Below are positions 45,071 to 55,196 of a stretch of 64,000 nt of DNA, piece after piece; within the stretch, counting starts at the first letter, position 1, and every line of letters starts with the position of its first letter. Source of the DNA: Symmachiella dynata (GTDB taxonomy: Bacteria; Planctomycetota; Planctomycetia; Planctomycetales; Planctomycetaceae); assembly GCF_007747995.1 (NCBI RefSeq), contig NZ_CP036276.1, forward strand, positions 3,215,001 to 3,279,000, written 5' to 3'. The position numbers and the translations under genes were made by a program. Under the pieces are notes generated by a model that had not been told where the DNA came from, ran no database searches, and saw only the letters and a list, made by a program, of their open reading frames with translations.

Positions 45071-45541
45071 CTAACCTCTTAGCTTAGCCATCAAATTGGC
45101 CATTTCAATAGCAGCCAGCGCGGCGTCGCGGCCTTTGTTGCCCGCCTTGCCACCAGCGCGGTCCTGAGCCTGTTCCATGTTCTGGCAAGTCAACACGCCA
45201 AACGTCACCGGGACCCCGGTTTCGCGGCCCGCTTGCATGATGCCTGCGGCCACTTGTTGGTTAATATATTGATCATGAGTTGTTTCCCCTTGGATCACCG
45301 CTCCGAGGCAACAAACGCCGGCGTAGTTTCCACTGCGGGCGAGATTGTCAGCGACAATAGGGATTTCAAAGGATCCCGGGACCCAGACGACGGTGATTTG
45401 GTCGTCGGCGACGCCATGCCGGTGCAGTGTGTCGATGGCCCCGTCCAACATCAGGCGGGTCACCAGTTCATTCCAGCGGGCAACGACAATGGCAAACCGG
45501 CCAGCGGCGGACAGCAAATCACCTTGGATTTCTTCAGGCAT
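45071..45541 (-). CDS. ribH: 6,7-dimethyl-8-ribityllumazine synthase
   Basis: A 156-aa lumazine synthase, family length from ATG 45541; an upstream TTG would add seven residues. It condenses the RibA-branch pyrimidine with 3,4-dihydroxybutanone phosphate in riboflavin synthesis. Marks: '[13 protein letters not shown]', '[11 protein letters not shown]', '[14 protein letters not shown]' with the catalytic His, '[28 protein letters not shown]'. It lies 106 bases before nusB and 107 bases after rho; ribBA is separate at 29805-31076. Confidence 0.97.
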   Translation of the reverse strand: MPEEIQGDLLSAAGRFAIVVARWNELVTRLMLDGAIDTLHRHGVADDQITVVWVPGSFEIPIVADNLARSGNYAGVCCLGAVIQGETTHDQYINQQVAAGIMQAGRETGVPVTFGVLTCQNMEQAQDRAGGKAGNKGRDAALAAIEMANLMAKLRG

Positions 45542-45648
45542 GGGGTGGTCTTTATGAAACAATCATTCTTCGGAGAGAGAGCCGCCGCCATTTCGCAGTT
45601 CAGCGATCACGGTCAACTCAATGAATTCAAAGCGGTCAGGCTCAGGTT

Positions 45649-47139
45649 CTAGCTGAGGTTCATGCTCAGCAGGAATTCCTGGTTGGTCTTGGTGCGTTGC
45701 ATGCGGTTGACCAACAGTTCCATGGCGTCGACCGGATTCATGTCGTTGAGGACGCGTCGCAAAATCCAAATGCGTCGCAGTTCGTCTTCGTCGATCAACA
45801 ATTCTTCGCGGCGGGTGCCGGAGCGGTTGACGTCGATCGCCGGCCAAATCCGTTTTTCGACCATACGGCGATCTAAGTGCAACTCGGTGTTACCGGTTCC
45901 CTTAAATTCTTCGAAGATGACTTCGTCCATGCGGCTGCCGGTGTCGACCAGAGCGGTCGCCACGATCGTCAGGCTGCCCCCTTCTTCGACATTCCGAGCG
46001 GCCCCGAAGAAACGTTTGGGATGCTGCAGGGCATTGGCATCGACACCACCGGAGAGGATTTTTCCGGAGTGGGGAACTTCGGTGTTCCAAGCACGGGCCA
46101 ACCGTGTGATGGAATCCAGAAAGATCACCACGTTCTGGCCATATTCAACCATCCGCTTGGCCTTTTCGATGACCATTTCAGAGACCTGAATGTGCCGACT
46201 GGGCGGCTCATCGAATGTACTGCTGATGACCTCGCAATTGTGTCCTTTGACGTGTCGTTCCATCTCCGTGACTTCTTCGGGCCGCTCGTCAATCAGCAGC
46301 ATAATCACGTAGGCATCCGGATGTGCGGCAAGCACGGCTTGGGCCAATTGTTGCAGTAAGATCGTTTTACCCGCCCGCGGTGGCGAAACGATCAGTCCGC
46401 GTTGTCCCATACCAATCGGAGCGATCATGTCGACAACACGCGTGCTGAGCACGCTGGCTTCGGCGGCCAGTCGCAAGCGTGTCTCGGGGTGTAGCGGCGT
46501 TAGGTCGTCGAAGAAGACCTTCTCAGTGAGCAAGTTGGGGTCTTGGCCGTTGATGGCTTCGACGCGTAACAGCGCGAAGTAACGCTCGTTTTCCTTCGGA
46601 GGACGAATCTGGCCGGCGACGATGGCACCGTTGCGCAGTCCGAACCGCCGAATCTGACTGGGGGAGACGTAAATATCGTCTGGGCAAGGCAGGTAATGGT
46701 AATCCGGACTGCGAAGAAAGCCAAAACCATCGGGAAGCACTTCCAGGGTTCCCTCGCCGAACATTAAGCCGTTGAGTTTGGTGCGTTCTTTGAGGATCTT
46801 GAAAATCAGATCCTGCTTTTTGAGTCCGGAATATTCGGTGACCTGCTCCAGCCGGGCTTGGGTGAGCAATTCCTTCATCGTCATCCGCTGTAATTCAGCG
46901 ATGTGGATGTCACCCCGTTTGATCTCTTCGTAGCGTTCATCGGCTGAGTTGGCGCGAATGCGGTCGGCGCGGCTGACGTTCTCGTCAGAGCGATTGTCGC
47001 TTCCGACTGTCGAGGATTGCGAACCGCTCGAATCGCGCCGCATGGCGGCACTCAAAGGCCCTGCTCCCTCAACAGTGGAGGTGGAGCCGGAGCCGGTTTG
47101 CTCGCTTTTGGGGCTGCGAGGCTTAGTGGACTTGGCCAT
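45649..47139 (-). CDS. rho: Transcription termination factor Rho
   Basis: A 496-aa hexameric RNA helicase. Residues 1-70 are a Ser/Asp-rich low-complexity extension that standard 419-aa Rho lacks. Then comes the Rho N-terminal helical bundle ('[31 protein letters not shown]'), the cold-shock RNA-binding domain ('[38 protein letters not shown]'), and the ATPase with P-loop 'PPRAGKT', Walker B-like '[13 protein letters not shown]', and 'RPEEVTEM'. The Q/R-loop region '[29 protein letters not shown]' is intact. It lies between coaE and ribH-nusB. Confidence 0.97.
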   Translation of the reverse strand: MAKSTKPRSPKSEQTGSGSTSTVEGAGPLSAAMRRDSSGSQSSTVGSDNRSDENVSRADRIRANSADERYEEIKRGDIHIAELQRMTMKELLTQARLEQVTEYSGLKKQDLIFKILKERTKLNGLMFGEGTLEVLPDGFGFLRSPDYHYLPCPDDIYVSPSQIRRFGLRNGAIVAGQIRPPKENERYFALLRVEAINGQDPNLLTEKVFFDDLTPLHPETRLRLAAEASVLSTRVVDMIAPIGMGQRGLIVSPPRAGKTILLQQLAQAVLAAHPDAYVIMLLIDERPEEVTEMERHVKGHNCEVISSTFDEPPSRHIQVSEMVIEKAKRMVEYGQNVVIFLDSITRLARAWNTEVPHSGKILSGGVDANALQHPKRFFGAARNVEEGGSLTIVATALVDTGSRMDEVIFEEFKGTGNTELHLDRRMVEKRIWPAIDVNRSGTRREELLIDEDELRRIWILRRVLNDMNPVDAMELLVNRMQRTKTNQEFLLSMNLS

Positions 47140-47441
47140 TGTTCAAGACTTTCTGGTTGGTGGTCGAATGACCGAATGGATGGAATCCATTGAGGGTGGG
47201 CGAAATAAGCGACTTGGATTGTTGCCGCCGGTTTGTGGCAGCAACACCATGGAATAAACGGTTTGGTGGATTTGTAGGTTGGAATTCCGCGCTAGGCAGG
47301 TGAAACGTGCTGGTTTCACGTAAGGCATGATTTTTGGTCGCGAGCTTCCGTGCCGGATGTGGTGGACATTCTGAAAGGAGAGATACTCCGATTTTGGCTC
47401 GCATCATTTCCGCCAAGTCTCTGGAACACCCGTGTTTCATA
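47140..47441. other. 302-bp gap upstream of rho
   Basis: Between coaE and rho on the same strand. It could carry a rho promoter or leader; Rho is autoregulated through its leader in several bacteria. I see no reading frame with protein-like content and no clear hairpin. Confidence 0.4.
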
Positions 47442-48098
47442 TTAGCTCTTCGCTGAACTCCCGACAATCTTCGCGACGATTTGCCGCAGTTGTTGGGCAG
47501 CGACTTCAACGGTCATTGAATTGTCGACGATGTGGTTTGATAATTGTTTTTTAGTCTCTAATGGAAGTTGATTGGCCTCTCGGGCCGCGAATTCCTCCGC
47601 AGTCCAATTCCGATTCTGTATTACGCGGTTGCGGCGGATATCCTCCGGGACGTCGATGAACACGACAGTGTCGCAAAATTCCTTCCAACCGGTTTCTAAC
47701 AGCACCGCCGCATCGAGGATGACCGCCATGATTCCCGGCTGGGCCTGGGCTGCGGCGATTTGTTCTCGCAATATCTCACCGATCCGCGGATGCACGATCG
47801 ATTCGAGGTCTGTTTTCGCGGTTTTGGACTCCGGATCTGTTCCAAACACGAGCCGCCCCAATGCGGGACGATTGATGTCTCCTTGTTCGTGAAAAATTTC
47901 GTCGCCGAAACGCGCCCTGAGGGCCTGTTTCGTTGTTTGTTCGGTGAGGACTTGATGGCCGGCCTTGTCGGCGTCGACAACAGCAACTGGCATTGTTTCG
48001 TGCAATTGACGGGCGACCGAACTCTTACCGGATCCGATTCCACCGACAATGCCGATGATGGGAACTGTCCCACGGTTGGTCCTGGAAGGGTTTGACAA
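47442..48098 (-). CDS. coaE: Dephospho-CoA kinase
   Basis: A 218-aa protein for the last step of coenzyme A synthesis. P-loop 'GIVGGIGSGKSSVA' near residue 18, 'VVDADKAGHQVL', 'INRPALGRLVF', 'IVHPRIGEILREQI', 'ILDAAVLLETGWKEFCDTVVFIDVP' and the C-terminal 'NQLPLETKKQLSNHIVDNS' are all as in CoaE. The start must be the TTG at 48098, because a TAG stop lies three codons upstream in frame and no ATG or GTG precedes the P-loop. It follows polA (gap 227 bases) and precedes rho. Confidence 0.95.
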   Translation of the reverse strand: MSNPSRTNRGTVPIIGIVGGIGSGKSSVARQLHETMPVAVVDADKAGHQVLTEQTTKQALRARFGDEIFHEQGDINRPALGRLVFGTDPESKTAKTDLESIVHPRIGEILREQIAAAQAQPGIMAVILDAAVLLETGWKEFCDTVVFIDVPEDIRRNRVIQNRNWTAEEFAAREANQLPLETKKQLSNHIVDNSMTVEVAAQQLRQIVAKIVGSSAKS

Positions 48099-48325
48099 GT
48101 GATCGAACTAAACTAGGGAGTTTGAATGGTGATCGTCGAAAAGCGGAGATCTGTTTGCTGTTACAGATCTGTCTGCCGTTGTTAGTTGGCGTTCGCCCGT
48201 AAAACATCCTTGGGGCAGTGGCTGAATGGAAGGCGAAATGTCGTGCGCTGATCCGCCGTATGTTGGAGGGGCTTCAAAAATATCGACTGAGGTTTTCGGC
48301 TCGGTTTTAGTGGCCCTTGAGGCTA

Positions 48326-51034
48326 TCAATCTAGTTTCTCGACATCCAACCATGTGTTTCCAACACTGAGGTCGACTTTCAAGGGGACATCCAGATTGAG
48401 GGCCGATTCCATTTCTTCTCGAACAAGTTCGCTCAAACTCCCTAAGTCTGTTTCGGGAACTTCGAAAACCAGTTCATCGTGGATTTGCAGGAGCATCACA
48501 CCGCTGTGCTGTTCCTGTTGGATACGTTGGTGGGTTTGAATCATGGCCTGTTTGATGAGATCCGCCGCGGATCCCTGAATCACCGTGTTGATTGCGGTTC
48601 GCTCAGGAAGATTTCGTTGGCGGCCCAGGCCGGAGCGGATACCGCGTATTTCACGACGGCGTCCACGTATAGTCGTAGCATATCCGTTTTGAGAACAACG
48701 TTCCAGTAATTTCCGCAGAAATTTGTCGACTCCTTCGTAACGGCTAAAATAGCCCTCGATAAAATCGGAAGCTTCTGCCTGGCTGATGCCTAGGTTAACA
48801 GCCAGTCCGTAGGGACTCTGGCCGTAAATCACGCCAAAGTTGACCGCTTTGGCAATCCGCCGCATGTCCGAATCGACCGCTTCGGGGGCGACGTGGAACA
48901 CTTCAGCTGCGACAGCCGTGTGAATGTCGTCGCCGCGCTCAAATGCCGCCAATAATGCCGGGTCCTGGCTGAAATGTGCCAACATCCGCAATTCCACCTG
49001 AGAATAGTCCGCACACAACAACTTCCAACCCGGTTCGCCCGGAATGAACGCCTGACGAATCCGTCGGCCCGCATCGGTGCGAATCGGTATATTCTGCAAA
49101 TTCGGATCGCTGGAACTAAGCCGCCCCGTGGCCGCTACCACCTGGTTAAACGACGCGTGAATGCGGCCGGTGTCGGGATTGACCATTTCGGGCAGTGCAT
49201 CGACGTAGGTGCTTTTCAGCTTGCTGAGTTGGCGAAACTCCGTCAGTTTGGCGGGCAAGGAATGCTGTAGCGCCAGCTTTTCCAACACCTCCTGATCGGT
49301 ACTCGCCCCGGTTTTCGTTTTTTTGATAACCGGCAGTCCGAGTTCTTCGAACAGCACGACCGCCAACTGTTTGGTCGAGGCGATGTTGAATTCGTGCCCC
49401 GCTTCTTCGTAGATCTCTGCTTCGATCGTCTGCAAGCGTTCAGTGAATTCGACACTCAGGGACTTCAGGAGTTCGACGTCGATGCGGATCCCGCGAAACT
49501 CCATGTCGGTCAAAATACTGATCAGCGGCCGCTCCAGGTCCCAATACAGATCCCATAGCTCCTCTCTCTTCAATTCCGCTGTAATACGCTGCGTGAGTTG
49601 CCAGGCGATTTGCGCATCCTCTGCCGCGTATTCACCGACCTTGTCGACATCGACTTCGGAGATTTTGATTTGCGATTTGCCTTTGCCGATCAACTCGCTG
49701 ATGGGGATCATCTCGTGTTGCAGATACCGCCGAGCAAGTTCATCCAAGCCGTGACTCCGCGCCCCCGCATCGAGCAGGTAACTCCCGACCATCGAATCGA
49801 CACCCACGCCTCGCAACTCAATCCCCGCCCGCCGCAACACCAGCATGTCGTATTTGATGTTTTGATTGCAGACTTCGATTTCGGGATTTTCCAAAATCGG
49901 ACGCAGGGCATCGCGAACCTCATCCGCATCCAAAGTTGCCTGTCCGTCAGGAGCTTGCACGGGCAGATAGAAACCCTCCGCACCGTCCCAACTGAATGCC
50001 CAGCCGACGATGTCCGCGCGGACGGCATCGAGTCCGGTCGTTTCTAGATCGACGCAGAACTGTGTTTGTTGCTCAAGCTGTGCGAGGAATTCGCTGAACT
50101 TGTCGGCATCGTCGATCAATTTCCAAGAACGCTCGACCGCTGGCGGGGGGGCTGGTGCTGCGGCTTCTGGGGCGAGCGTTTTGATCTCATCGATGAAGCG
50201 GCGAAATCCGCATTGTTGGAAGAATTCTTGTAGCACCGGCAGTTGCAACTGCCCTGCCCTGGCGGCATCCCAATCGACCTCGAGCGGCAAATCTCGCCGC
50301 AAAGTCACGAGCGTTTTACTAACGCGGGCCTGATCGGCAAATGTCTTGAGGTTTTCCCGCAGTTTTGCCCCCGGCGCTTCGTCGGCGTGGGCGAGGATAT
50401 CTTCCAGTGTCCCGAATTTTTCGATCAGAGCACTCGCCTTTTTCGGGCCTACCAGCGGGACGCCCGGTACGTTGTCGATGGAGTCCCCTACTAAAGCTTG
50501 GAAATCAACCACCTGCTCCGGCCTGACGCCCCAATCCTTCATCAGGTCCGCTTCGTCGAGATATTGATTCTTGCGGAAGTTGTACAGCCTCACCTTGGGG
50601 CTGAGCAGTTGCCGGATATCCTTGTCGCTGGTAATCACCGTGACTTCGACATCCTGGTCGGCGACCATCTCGACCAGCGTGGCAATCACGTCGTCCGCCT
50701 CCCAGCCGGGAATCCCCAACGCCGGCACGCCGAACCCGGCCAACAACTCTTCGATCATCGCGATTTGCGGCACCAATTCTTCGGGCATCGCCGAGCGGTT
50801 GGTTTTGTACTCGGTATAAATCTCGTTGCGTTTGTTCTCCCCCCGTACATCCATCGCAGCAATCAGCCAATCGGGCTTGCGGTCACGAAGAATCGTGATC
50901 AAATCCCGCGTCACGCCATAGACCGCATTGGTCGGCTGCCCCTGTGGACTGGTCATCTCCGGCAAGGCGTGAAAGACTTGAAAGATTAACGAAAAGGTAT
51001 CGATGATATAAAAAGATCGCGGCTGAGACGTCAT
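48326..51034 (-). CDS. polA: DNA polymerase I
   Basis: A 902-aa protein from ATG 51034. Domains: 5'-3' exonuclease/FEN (residues 1-290, 'WLIAAMDVRGENKRNEIYTEYKTNR', 'VTVITSDKDIRQLL', 'VGDSIDNVPGVPLVGPKKASALI'); 3'-5' exonuclease (about 325-500) with the active DEDD opening 'QFCVDLETTGLD'; family A polymerase (about 530-902) with motif A 'LLCADYSQVELRMLAHFSQD', motif B 'RRIAKAVNFGVIYGQSPYGL' and motif C 'LLQIHDELVFEVP'. Both exonuclease centres look intact, so proofreading is expected. It functions in repair and Okazaki fragment maturation. Followed by coaE and rho on the same strand. Confidence 0.97.
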   Translation of the reverse strand: MTSQPRSFYIIDTFSLIFQVFHALPEMTSPQGQPTNAVYGVTRDLITILRDRKPDWLIAAMDVRGENKRNEIYTEYKTNRSAMPEELVPQIAMIEELLAGFGVPALGIPGWEADDVIATLVEMVADQDVEVTVITSDKDIRQLLSPKVRLYNFRKNQYLDEADLMKDWGVRPEQVVDFQALVGDSIDNVPGVPLVGPKKASALIEKFGTLEDILAHADEAPGAKLRENLKTFADQARVSKTLVTLRRDLPLEVDWDAARAGQLQLPVLQEFFQQCGFRRFIDEIKTLAPEAAAPAPPPAVERSWKLIDDADKFSEFLAQLEQQTQFCVDLETTGLDAVRADIVGWAFSWDGAEGFYLPVQAPDGQATLDADEVRDALRPILENPEIEVCNQNIKYDMLVLRRAGIELRGVGVDSMVGSYLLDAGARSHGLDELARRYLQHEMIPISELIGKGKSQIKISEVDVDKVGEYAAEDAQIAWQLTQRITAELKREELWDLYWDLERPLISILTDMEFRGIRIDVELLKSLSVEFTERLQTIEAEIYEEAGHEFNIASTKQLAVVLFEELGLPVIKKTKTGASTDQEVLEKLALQHSLPAKLTEFRQLSKLKSTYVDALPEMVNPDTGRIHASFNQVVAATGRLSSSDPNLQNIPIRTDAGRRIRQAFIPGEPGWKLLCADYSQVELRMLAHFSQDPALLAAFERGDDIHTAVAAEVFHVAPEAVDSDMRRIAKAVNFGVIYGQSPYGLAVNLGISQAEASDFIEGYFSRYEGVDKFLRKLLERCSQNGYATTIRGRRREIRGIRSGLGRQRNLPERTAINTVIQGSAADLIKQAMIQTHQRIQQEQHSGVMLLQIHDELVFEVPETDLGSLSELVREEMESALNLDVPLKVDLSVGNTWLDVEKLD

Positions 51035-51229
51035 AGATGGCTCACGAGGCAGGGACGGCTGGTGGATAACGAGGGCGAAAAACAAAGCCCCTCAGCCGGT
51101 ATTAAACCAGTTGCCCAGCGGCATGTACACGCAACGGGAATTCATGGCGCCGTCGCAGCAGGTGAGTGTGTGTGGTCAAGCCGACGCTCCTGCACGTCAA
51201 TGGTGTCGTTATGTACTCCCAAAAGATTC

Positions 51230-51898
51230 CTAAAAGCTCTGCCAGAGGAATTTTCCTTCATCACCATCTGCGGAAATAAATCCGTAGCCAATTCCCGAAT
51301 CGCCAAAGTGCAAATCAAATGGGACATTGTCCGAATAGAGTTGAAAGAGTAATTGCCAATCGTCGCCGGGGAATTCGTCGCTCTGAATGAAAATAGGAGT
51401 TCCGCCAATTTTGCTTTCTTCGAGTTTTCCGAACTTCGTTTCTTTTTCAGCTTGTGACAGATCACTTTGCTCATGTGCGGGGAGAAAATCTGCATCATAT
51501 CCCTCGACGCACGTGACTCGATACTCCCGTGGGCTCGTCGATGACGGCCCTCTTAGGTTCAATGTTGGCCCCTCACTCAGCGGCTCGGTCTCCACCCAAA
51601 CCTCTCCACCGGGCTGAATGACAATCGCATTCTCCCCGCCGTCAGGATCCCAGGTTGGCGTGTTGCTGCCATGTTCTTCACTGTCCGTCATGAAGAGATA
51701 GGCCATTTTCCCTTGGGCATCAGGAAAGAGTTCCGGTTCGATCGCGATTTGACCAATAAACATCATTGGTTCATCCTGTGACTCGCTGAGCGGCCACTCG
51801 GGTTCGTCAATCCAAACTGGCTGCCCACCGAATTTTGTAACGGCCTCTGTGATTGGTTGCTCGACTGCGTGAAACTGAATAATTTTCTTTGCTGGCAT
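51230..51898 (-). CDS. YwqG/DUF1963-family protein
   Basis: A 222-aa protein matching the YwqG (DUF1963) pattern: 'VTKFGGQPVWIDEPEWPLSESQDEPMMFIGQIAIEPELF' near residues 20-58, 'AYLFMTDSEE', an 'AIVIQPGG' strand, 'KIGGTPIFIQSDEFPGDDWQLLFQL' as the second copy of the core, and the terminal 'GIGYGFISADGDEGKFLWQSF' that the family uses for its last strands. The function is not established; family members occur near toxin-immunity loci. It sits 62 bases after an Imm11-like gene on the same strand. No secretion signal; cytoplasmic. Confidence 0.78.
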   Translation of the reverse strand: MPAKKIIQFHAVEQPITEAVTKFGGQPVWIDEPEWPLSESQDEPMMFIGQIAIEPELFPDAQGKMAYLFMTDSEEHGSNTPTWDPDGGENAIVIQPGGEVWVETEPLSEGPTLNLRGPSSTSPREYRVTCVEGYDADFLPAHEQSDLSQAEKETKFGKLEESKIGGTPIFIQSDEFPGDDWQLLFQLYSDNVPFDLHFGDSGIGYGFISADGDEGKFLWQSF

Positions 51899-51960
51899 CG
51901 TCTGCCCTAAAGTTGTGCTGTGATCATTCAGGAGTGGTGGGGGAAACTGTGAGTCTCAAG

Positions 51961-52548
51961 CTATTTTTGGGGCCGCGCAATCCAAGTTGTCTCCGCTAAG
52001 GGCGAAAACACCAGCCCGCGAATGTTATTTTCATCGAGAAGGTTTTTGACACGCGCGGTTGCGAATTTATAAGTATTGTTTCCTTCAGGGCAGAAAAAAT
52101 CAGAGCCGTCCCATGTGGATTCATCGAAAAAGAGCCCAATGCGTCGGATAAACTTTTTCCCCTCCTTCTGTCCTGGCACAACTTCTCCGCCCTGCTCATT
52201 GATTGGACCACAGCGGCCTGTAATGCTGAGTCCGGCGTATCCCGGGTAGACTTCGCCGGACTTGTTGTGCAATTCGATAGGATAGGTTGACCATCCTGTG
52301 ATGCCGTGCTGTTTAAACAATTGCAGCACCTTGGGGCTTATATAGTACCAAGCGGTATGGCGTCCCCAGGCGATGTCTAGCGGTTCGGCTTTGCCCATCG
52401 CCCAGTGGGCCGGCAGGGTTGTCTTCGGAACCCACTCTCCGCGTAACAGTGCTTCACCAGTGGTTTCATCGCCGATCAGATCCGCGTGGAAACTTCTATT
52501 AGAGTGATTTTGCGAAAAGCGGAAAACATTGTCGAATCCCTGAAACAT
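51961..52548 (-). CDS. Imm11/DUF1629-like protein
   Basis: A 195-aa protein from ATG 52548 with GGAG nine bases before it. Its end, 'FFDESTWDGSDFFCPEGNNTYKFATARVKNLLDENNIRGLVFSPLAETTW', follows the Imm11/DUF1629 pattern of 'WDGSDxF' then 'xxxTxxVxxxLxxxxxxGxxFxPL'. The middle ('YYISPKVLQLFKQHGITGWSTYPIELHNKSGE') is also typical. Imm11 proteins are predicted immunity proteins of polymorphic toxins; here no toxin is adjacent, so the role is inferred from family only. Upstream and 62 bases from the YwqG-like gene, on the same strand. Confidence 0.65.
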   Translation of the reverse strand: MFQGFDNVFRFSQNHSNRSFHADLIGDETTGEALLRGEWVPKTTLPAHWAMGKAEPLDIAWGRHTAWYYISPKVLQLFKQHGITGWSTYPIELHNKSGEVYPGYAGLSITGRCGPINEQGGEVVPGQKEGKKFIRRIGLFFDESTWDGSDFFCPEGNNTYKFATARVKNLLDENNIRGLVFSPLAETTWIARPQK

Positions 52549-52721
52549 GTTAGGAGCTCCAGCTTGGACGTGCGGCAATCCTCAATCCTGCACGCTGGTC
52601 GCATAGACCAACGACCGCAAACGCCTCGGAATACGAATGCACAAACACCCGGCATCAAATCTGTGTTTGATCCGTGTTCAATCCGTGGCTAAGAAACCCG
52701 CCACTACACAGCCGCCCTGCC

Positions 52722-54032
52722 CTAGTTCGCTTGGATGACCGCTGCGCTGGCTTGGCCTTGGCGAGTGACGTCGATGTTTAGGAACGTGCGGTTTTCCGTT
52801 TTCAGCGGTTCGCCGGAGATGACGTTGATTGGGCATTCGGGGTCGGGGGTGTCGTAGTTCAGCGTGGGGGGGACGACACCGGATTGCAGGCCCATGAGTG
52901 AACCGGCGATTTCCAGCATGCCGCAGCTGGCGCCGGAGTTTCCGAAGTAGCTCTTCAGCGATGTGACCGGGACCGGGTTTTTGCAGCCACCGAAGACTTC
53001 GTTGATTGCGGCCGCTTCGTCGCGGTCGGTTTCGATCACGCCCAGGCCGTGTGCATTGATGTGGCCGATGTCGTCGGGAGTTAGGCCGGCGCTCTTGAGT
53101 GCCTTTTGCATGGCGATCACCAACGATTTTTTCGTGTCGCCAATCAAGTTGGGGCTTGTTACGCAGGCGGTGCCGGTTCCCAGGATGCGGCCGAGGATGT
53201 TCGCGCCGCGTGCGTTGGCATGCTCTTCGGATTCGAGGATCAGCGAGCAGGCTCCTTCGGCAATGACCTGGCCGCTGCGGTTTTTCTCAAACGGGCGGCA
53301 GGCTTCGGCCGGGTTGTCGGCTTTGGCGACCGTATCCCACATCACCGCGTGAACGGTCTTTACGGGATGCAGTCGCGTTCCTGTCGCAGCAGCGACCATC
53401 GCATCGGCGGCGCCGCGTTCGATGATCCGCACTGCTTCTCCCAGCACAATATTGCCGGAAGCTTCGTCCATAGTTTGTGAGTTGCTGGGGCCGCGGAGAT
53501 CGTAGAAAATTCCGATGTGGCAGGCCGGCATGTTGGGCAAGTATTGCAATAGCCACAGCGGTTCCATTTTGCTGAGGCCGGTCGTGCCCCATTCTTCGAA
53601 GTGGAAATTGTTCTCATCGAGATCCCAGCAACTGAGGCAGGCATCCTTCAGGACGGTGGGCGGGCTGAACATCAAGTTGGCGCCGAATTCCACACCGAAG
53701 CGTTCCGAGGCGATTTCGCCATTGCTAACGCCGGCATTTTCGATCGCTTGGTGTGACGCGACGACACCGAGTTGGATTTCGCGGCACATGACTTTGAGGC
53801 TTCGGCGCCCCTTTTTGGGGAGGAAGTTCCGCACCGTCTCGTTGTTAAAGTCGGAGACTTCGCCGCCGATGTGCGACGGTAGGATTCCCTCTTCAAAGAG
53901 TTGGAACTCGCTAATGCCGCTTTTGCCGTTTAATAGGCTGTCGGTGAACGCTTCCAGACCGATCCCGATAGGGCTGACGACGCCGGCGCCGGTGATGACG
54001 ACGTTGGTTCGGGATTCGTGACCGTCACTCAT
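52722..54032 (-). CDS. Beta-ketoacyl synthase homologue lacking catalytic Cys and second His (chain-length-factor-like)
   Basis: A 436-aa thiolase-fold protein related to FabF. Compared by position with the FabF at 58194-59432: the catalytic Cys163 is replaced by Glu190 ('NSQTMDEASG', spacing to the flanking 'GP' and 'GEA' identical), the first His is kept (His328 in 'INAHGLG'), the conserved Lys is kept (Lys360 in 'TSLKSYFGN'), and the second His is Asn365. The protein therefore cannot perform normal Claisen condensation. Chain-length factors of type II polyketide synthases similarly lack Cys, usually with Gln. It is monocistronic, with no partner synthase beside it, and lies about 1.6 kb from plsX-fabD-acpP-fabF on the opposite strand. 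Confidence 0.85.
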   Translation of the reverse strand: MSDGHESRTNVVITGAGVVSPIGIGLEAFTDSLLNGKSGISEFQLFEEGILPSHIGGEVSDFNNETVRNFLPKKGRRSLKVMCREIQLGVVASHQAIENAGVSNGEIASERFGVEFGANLMFSPPTVLKDACLSCWDLDENNFHFEEWGTTGLSKMEPLWLLQYLPNMPACHIGIFYDLRGPSNSQTMDEASGNIVLGEAVRIIERGAADAMVAAATGTRLHPVKTVHAVMWDTVAKADNPAEACRPFEKNRSGQVIAEGACSLILESEEHANARGANILGRILGTGTACVTSPNLIGDTKKSLVIAMQKALKSAGLTPDDIGHINAHGLGVIETDRDEAAAINEVFGGCKNPVPVTSLKSYFGNSGASCGMLEIAGSLMGLQSGVVPPTLNYDTPDPECPINVISGEPLKTENRTFLNIDVTRQGQASAAVIQAN

Positions 54033-55019
54033 GGGTGTGTTCTCGCTCGCAAGCGTAAATGCTTTTCTTACAGGGAGTTAAGCAGAATTGCACTGCCCGG
54101 GTGATGGTTGCGCAGCGGTCGTGAGCGAGTGAAATGCAATGAACAGCACTTCAATCCAGCATTTCGATTTCGATATCCCGACCCAGGTTCCCACCGATAT
54201 TTTGTCCAAAGTATATCGGAATTAGGGGTTTGGAAGCAACCGGCGTCTGCGCGAATTGGTCGCACCGAATTTTGAAACGCGATACCGGTGCAACTCGGTG
54301 CCCCCACAGGAATTGAGATACGTGTGGTGGGAGTTCTTCAGGATGGTCTTTTGAGGCTTAAAGCCTGTTCGGCCACCCCCCCTTTACCAGAATGGGGGGA
54401 ATCAGCTTGGACATTTAGGAAACCTTCCCTGTGGCATGAACGTTTCAAAGTCTTGCATCCGGCACAATTTTTTTATGCGGCGAGGCTTATTGTGGTTCAA
54501 ATGCACGGCAGGCATTGGAAATTTCGATACTGAATGTACCTGCAGATTGTATGACGTTGGAAATCATTGGGTCACACTGCTCAACAAACAGCGCCGTCCG
54601 CGACGGCAAGCCGTCGGTTTGGGGTGTTGTGGTTTTTCGCCTGGGAATTCAGTGTTTTCTCCCTAGTTAGTCGGTGGCTATATTGTGTGGCTGAATGGTG
54701 AACATCGCTTTTGGTTGCGGTTCCGCCTCGCTGTATTCTACGGTGGTGCGGGTTGCTTGACATGTAGCCATGATGGGGCCTAAGATACTGGCCTGATATG
54801 GATTAGGGCTTGGTCTGGGGCAAGATCTTAGTTTGCGAGGCCAAGTTTTCGTGCGAGTTCCGCAAAATGCGCGCTTGCAGACAGCTAATTCTACTGAATG
54901 TCTTTCGATGTTGCATTGGGACCGTTGCGGTCTTGGTGTCGTTCCCCAAGGTGAGCCGGCGAAGCGTTTGGGTTTCGTTTGCAACCCGCTTAACCACAAT
55001 GTTTTACGGCAGTTGATTC
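54033..55019. other. 987-bp gap between the degenerate KS gene and rpmF
   Basis: The largest gene-free region in the window. Several frames of 60-110 codons occur on both strands, but none has a ribosome-binding site with protein-like sequence; the DUF177/YceD gene that usually precedes rpmF is not here. A short perfect hairpin CGACGGC-AA-GCCGTCG lies at 54601-54616, followed by a T-rich stretch. Promoters for the ketosynthase homologue (minus) and for rpmF (plus) must be in this region. Confidence 0.5.
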
Positions 55020-55196
55020 ATGGCAGTTCCTAAGAGAAAACAGTCACATTCGCGTTCGGCAAAACGCCGCAGTCACAATGCGATTAAACCGGCTCAGATC
55101 AACTACTGCGCTCAGTGCGGTACGGCGACGAAGAGCCACGCCGTCTGTCCGAATTGCGGGTATTATCATGGTCGGACTTTGGTCGACGATGAATAA
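55020..55196 (+). CDS. rpmF: 50S ribosomal protein L32
   Basis: A 58-aa ribosomal protein starting MAVPKRKQSHSRSAKRRSHN, the invariant L32 opening. Its two zinc-binding CxxC pairs ('YCAQCGTATK' and 'VCPNCGYYHG') are both complete, so this is the Cys-plus form rather than the zinc-independent variant. It lies 440 bases ahead of plsX, the classic rpmF-plsX order. The gene is easy to miss because of its size. Confidence 0.97.
   Translation: MAVPKRKQSHSRSAKRRSHNAIKPAQINYCAQCGTATKSHAVCPNCGYYHGRTLVDDE

Noticed and set aside
54667-55016. Candidate DUF177 (YceD) gene upstream of rpmF.
   Set aside because: Frames here on both strands lack the DUF177 Cys/Asp motifs and look random.
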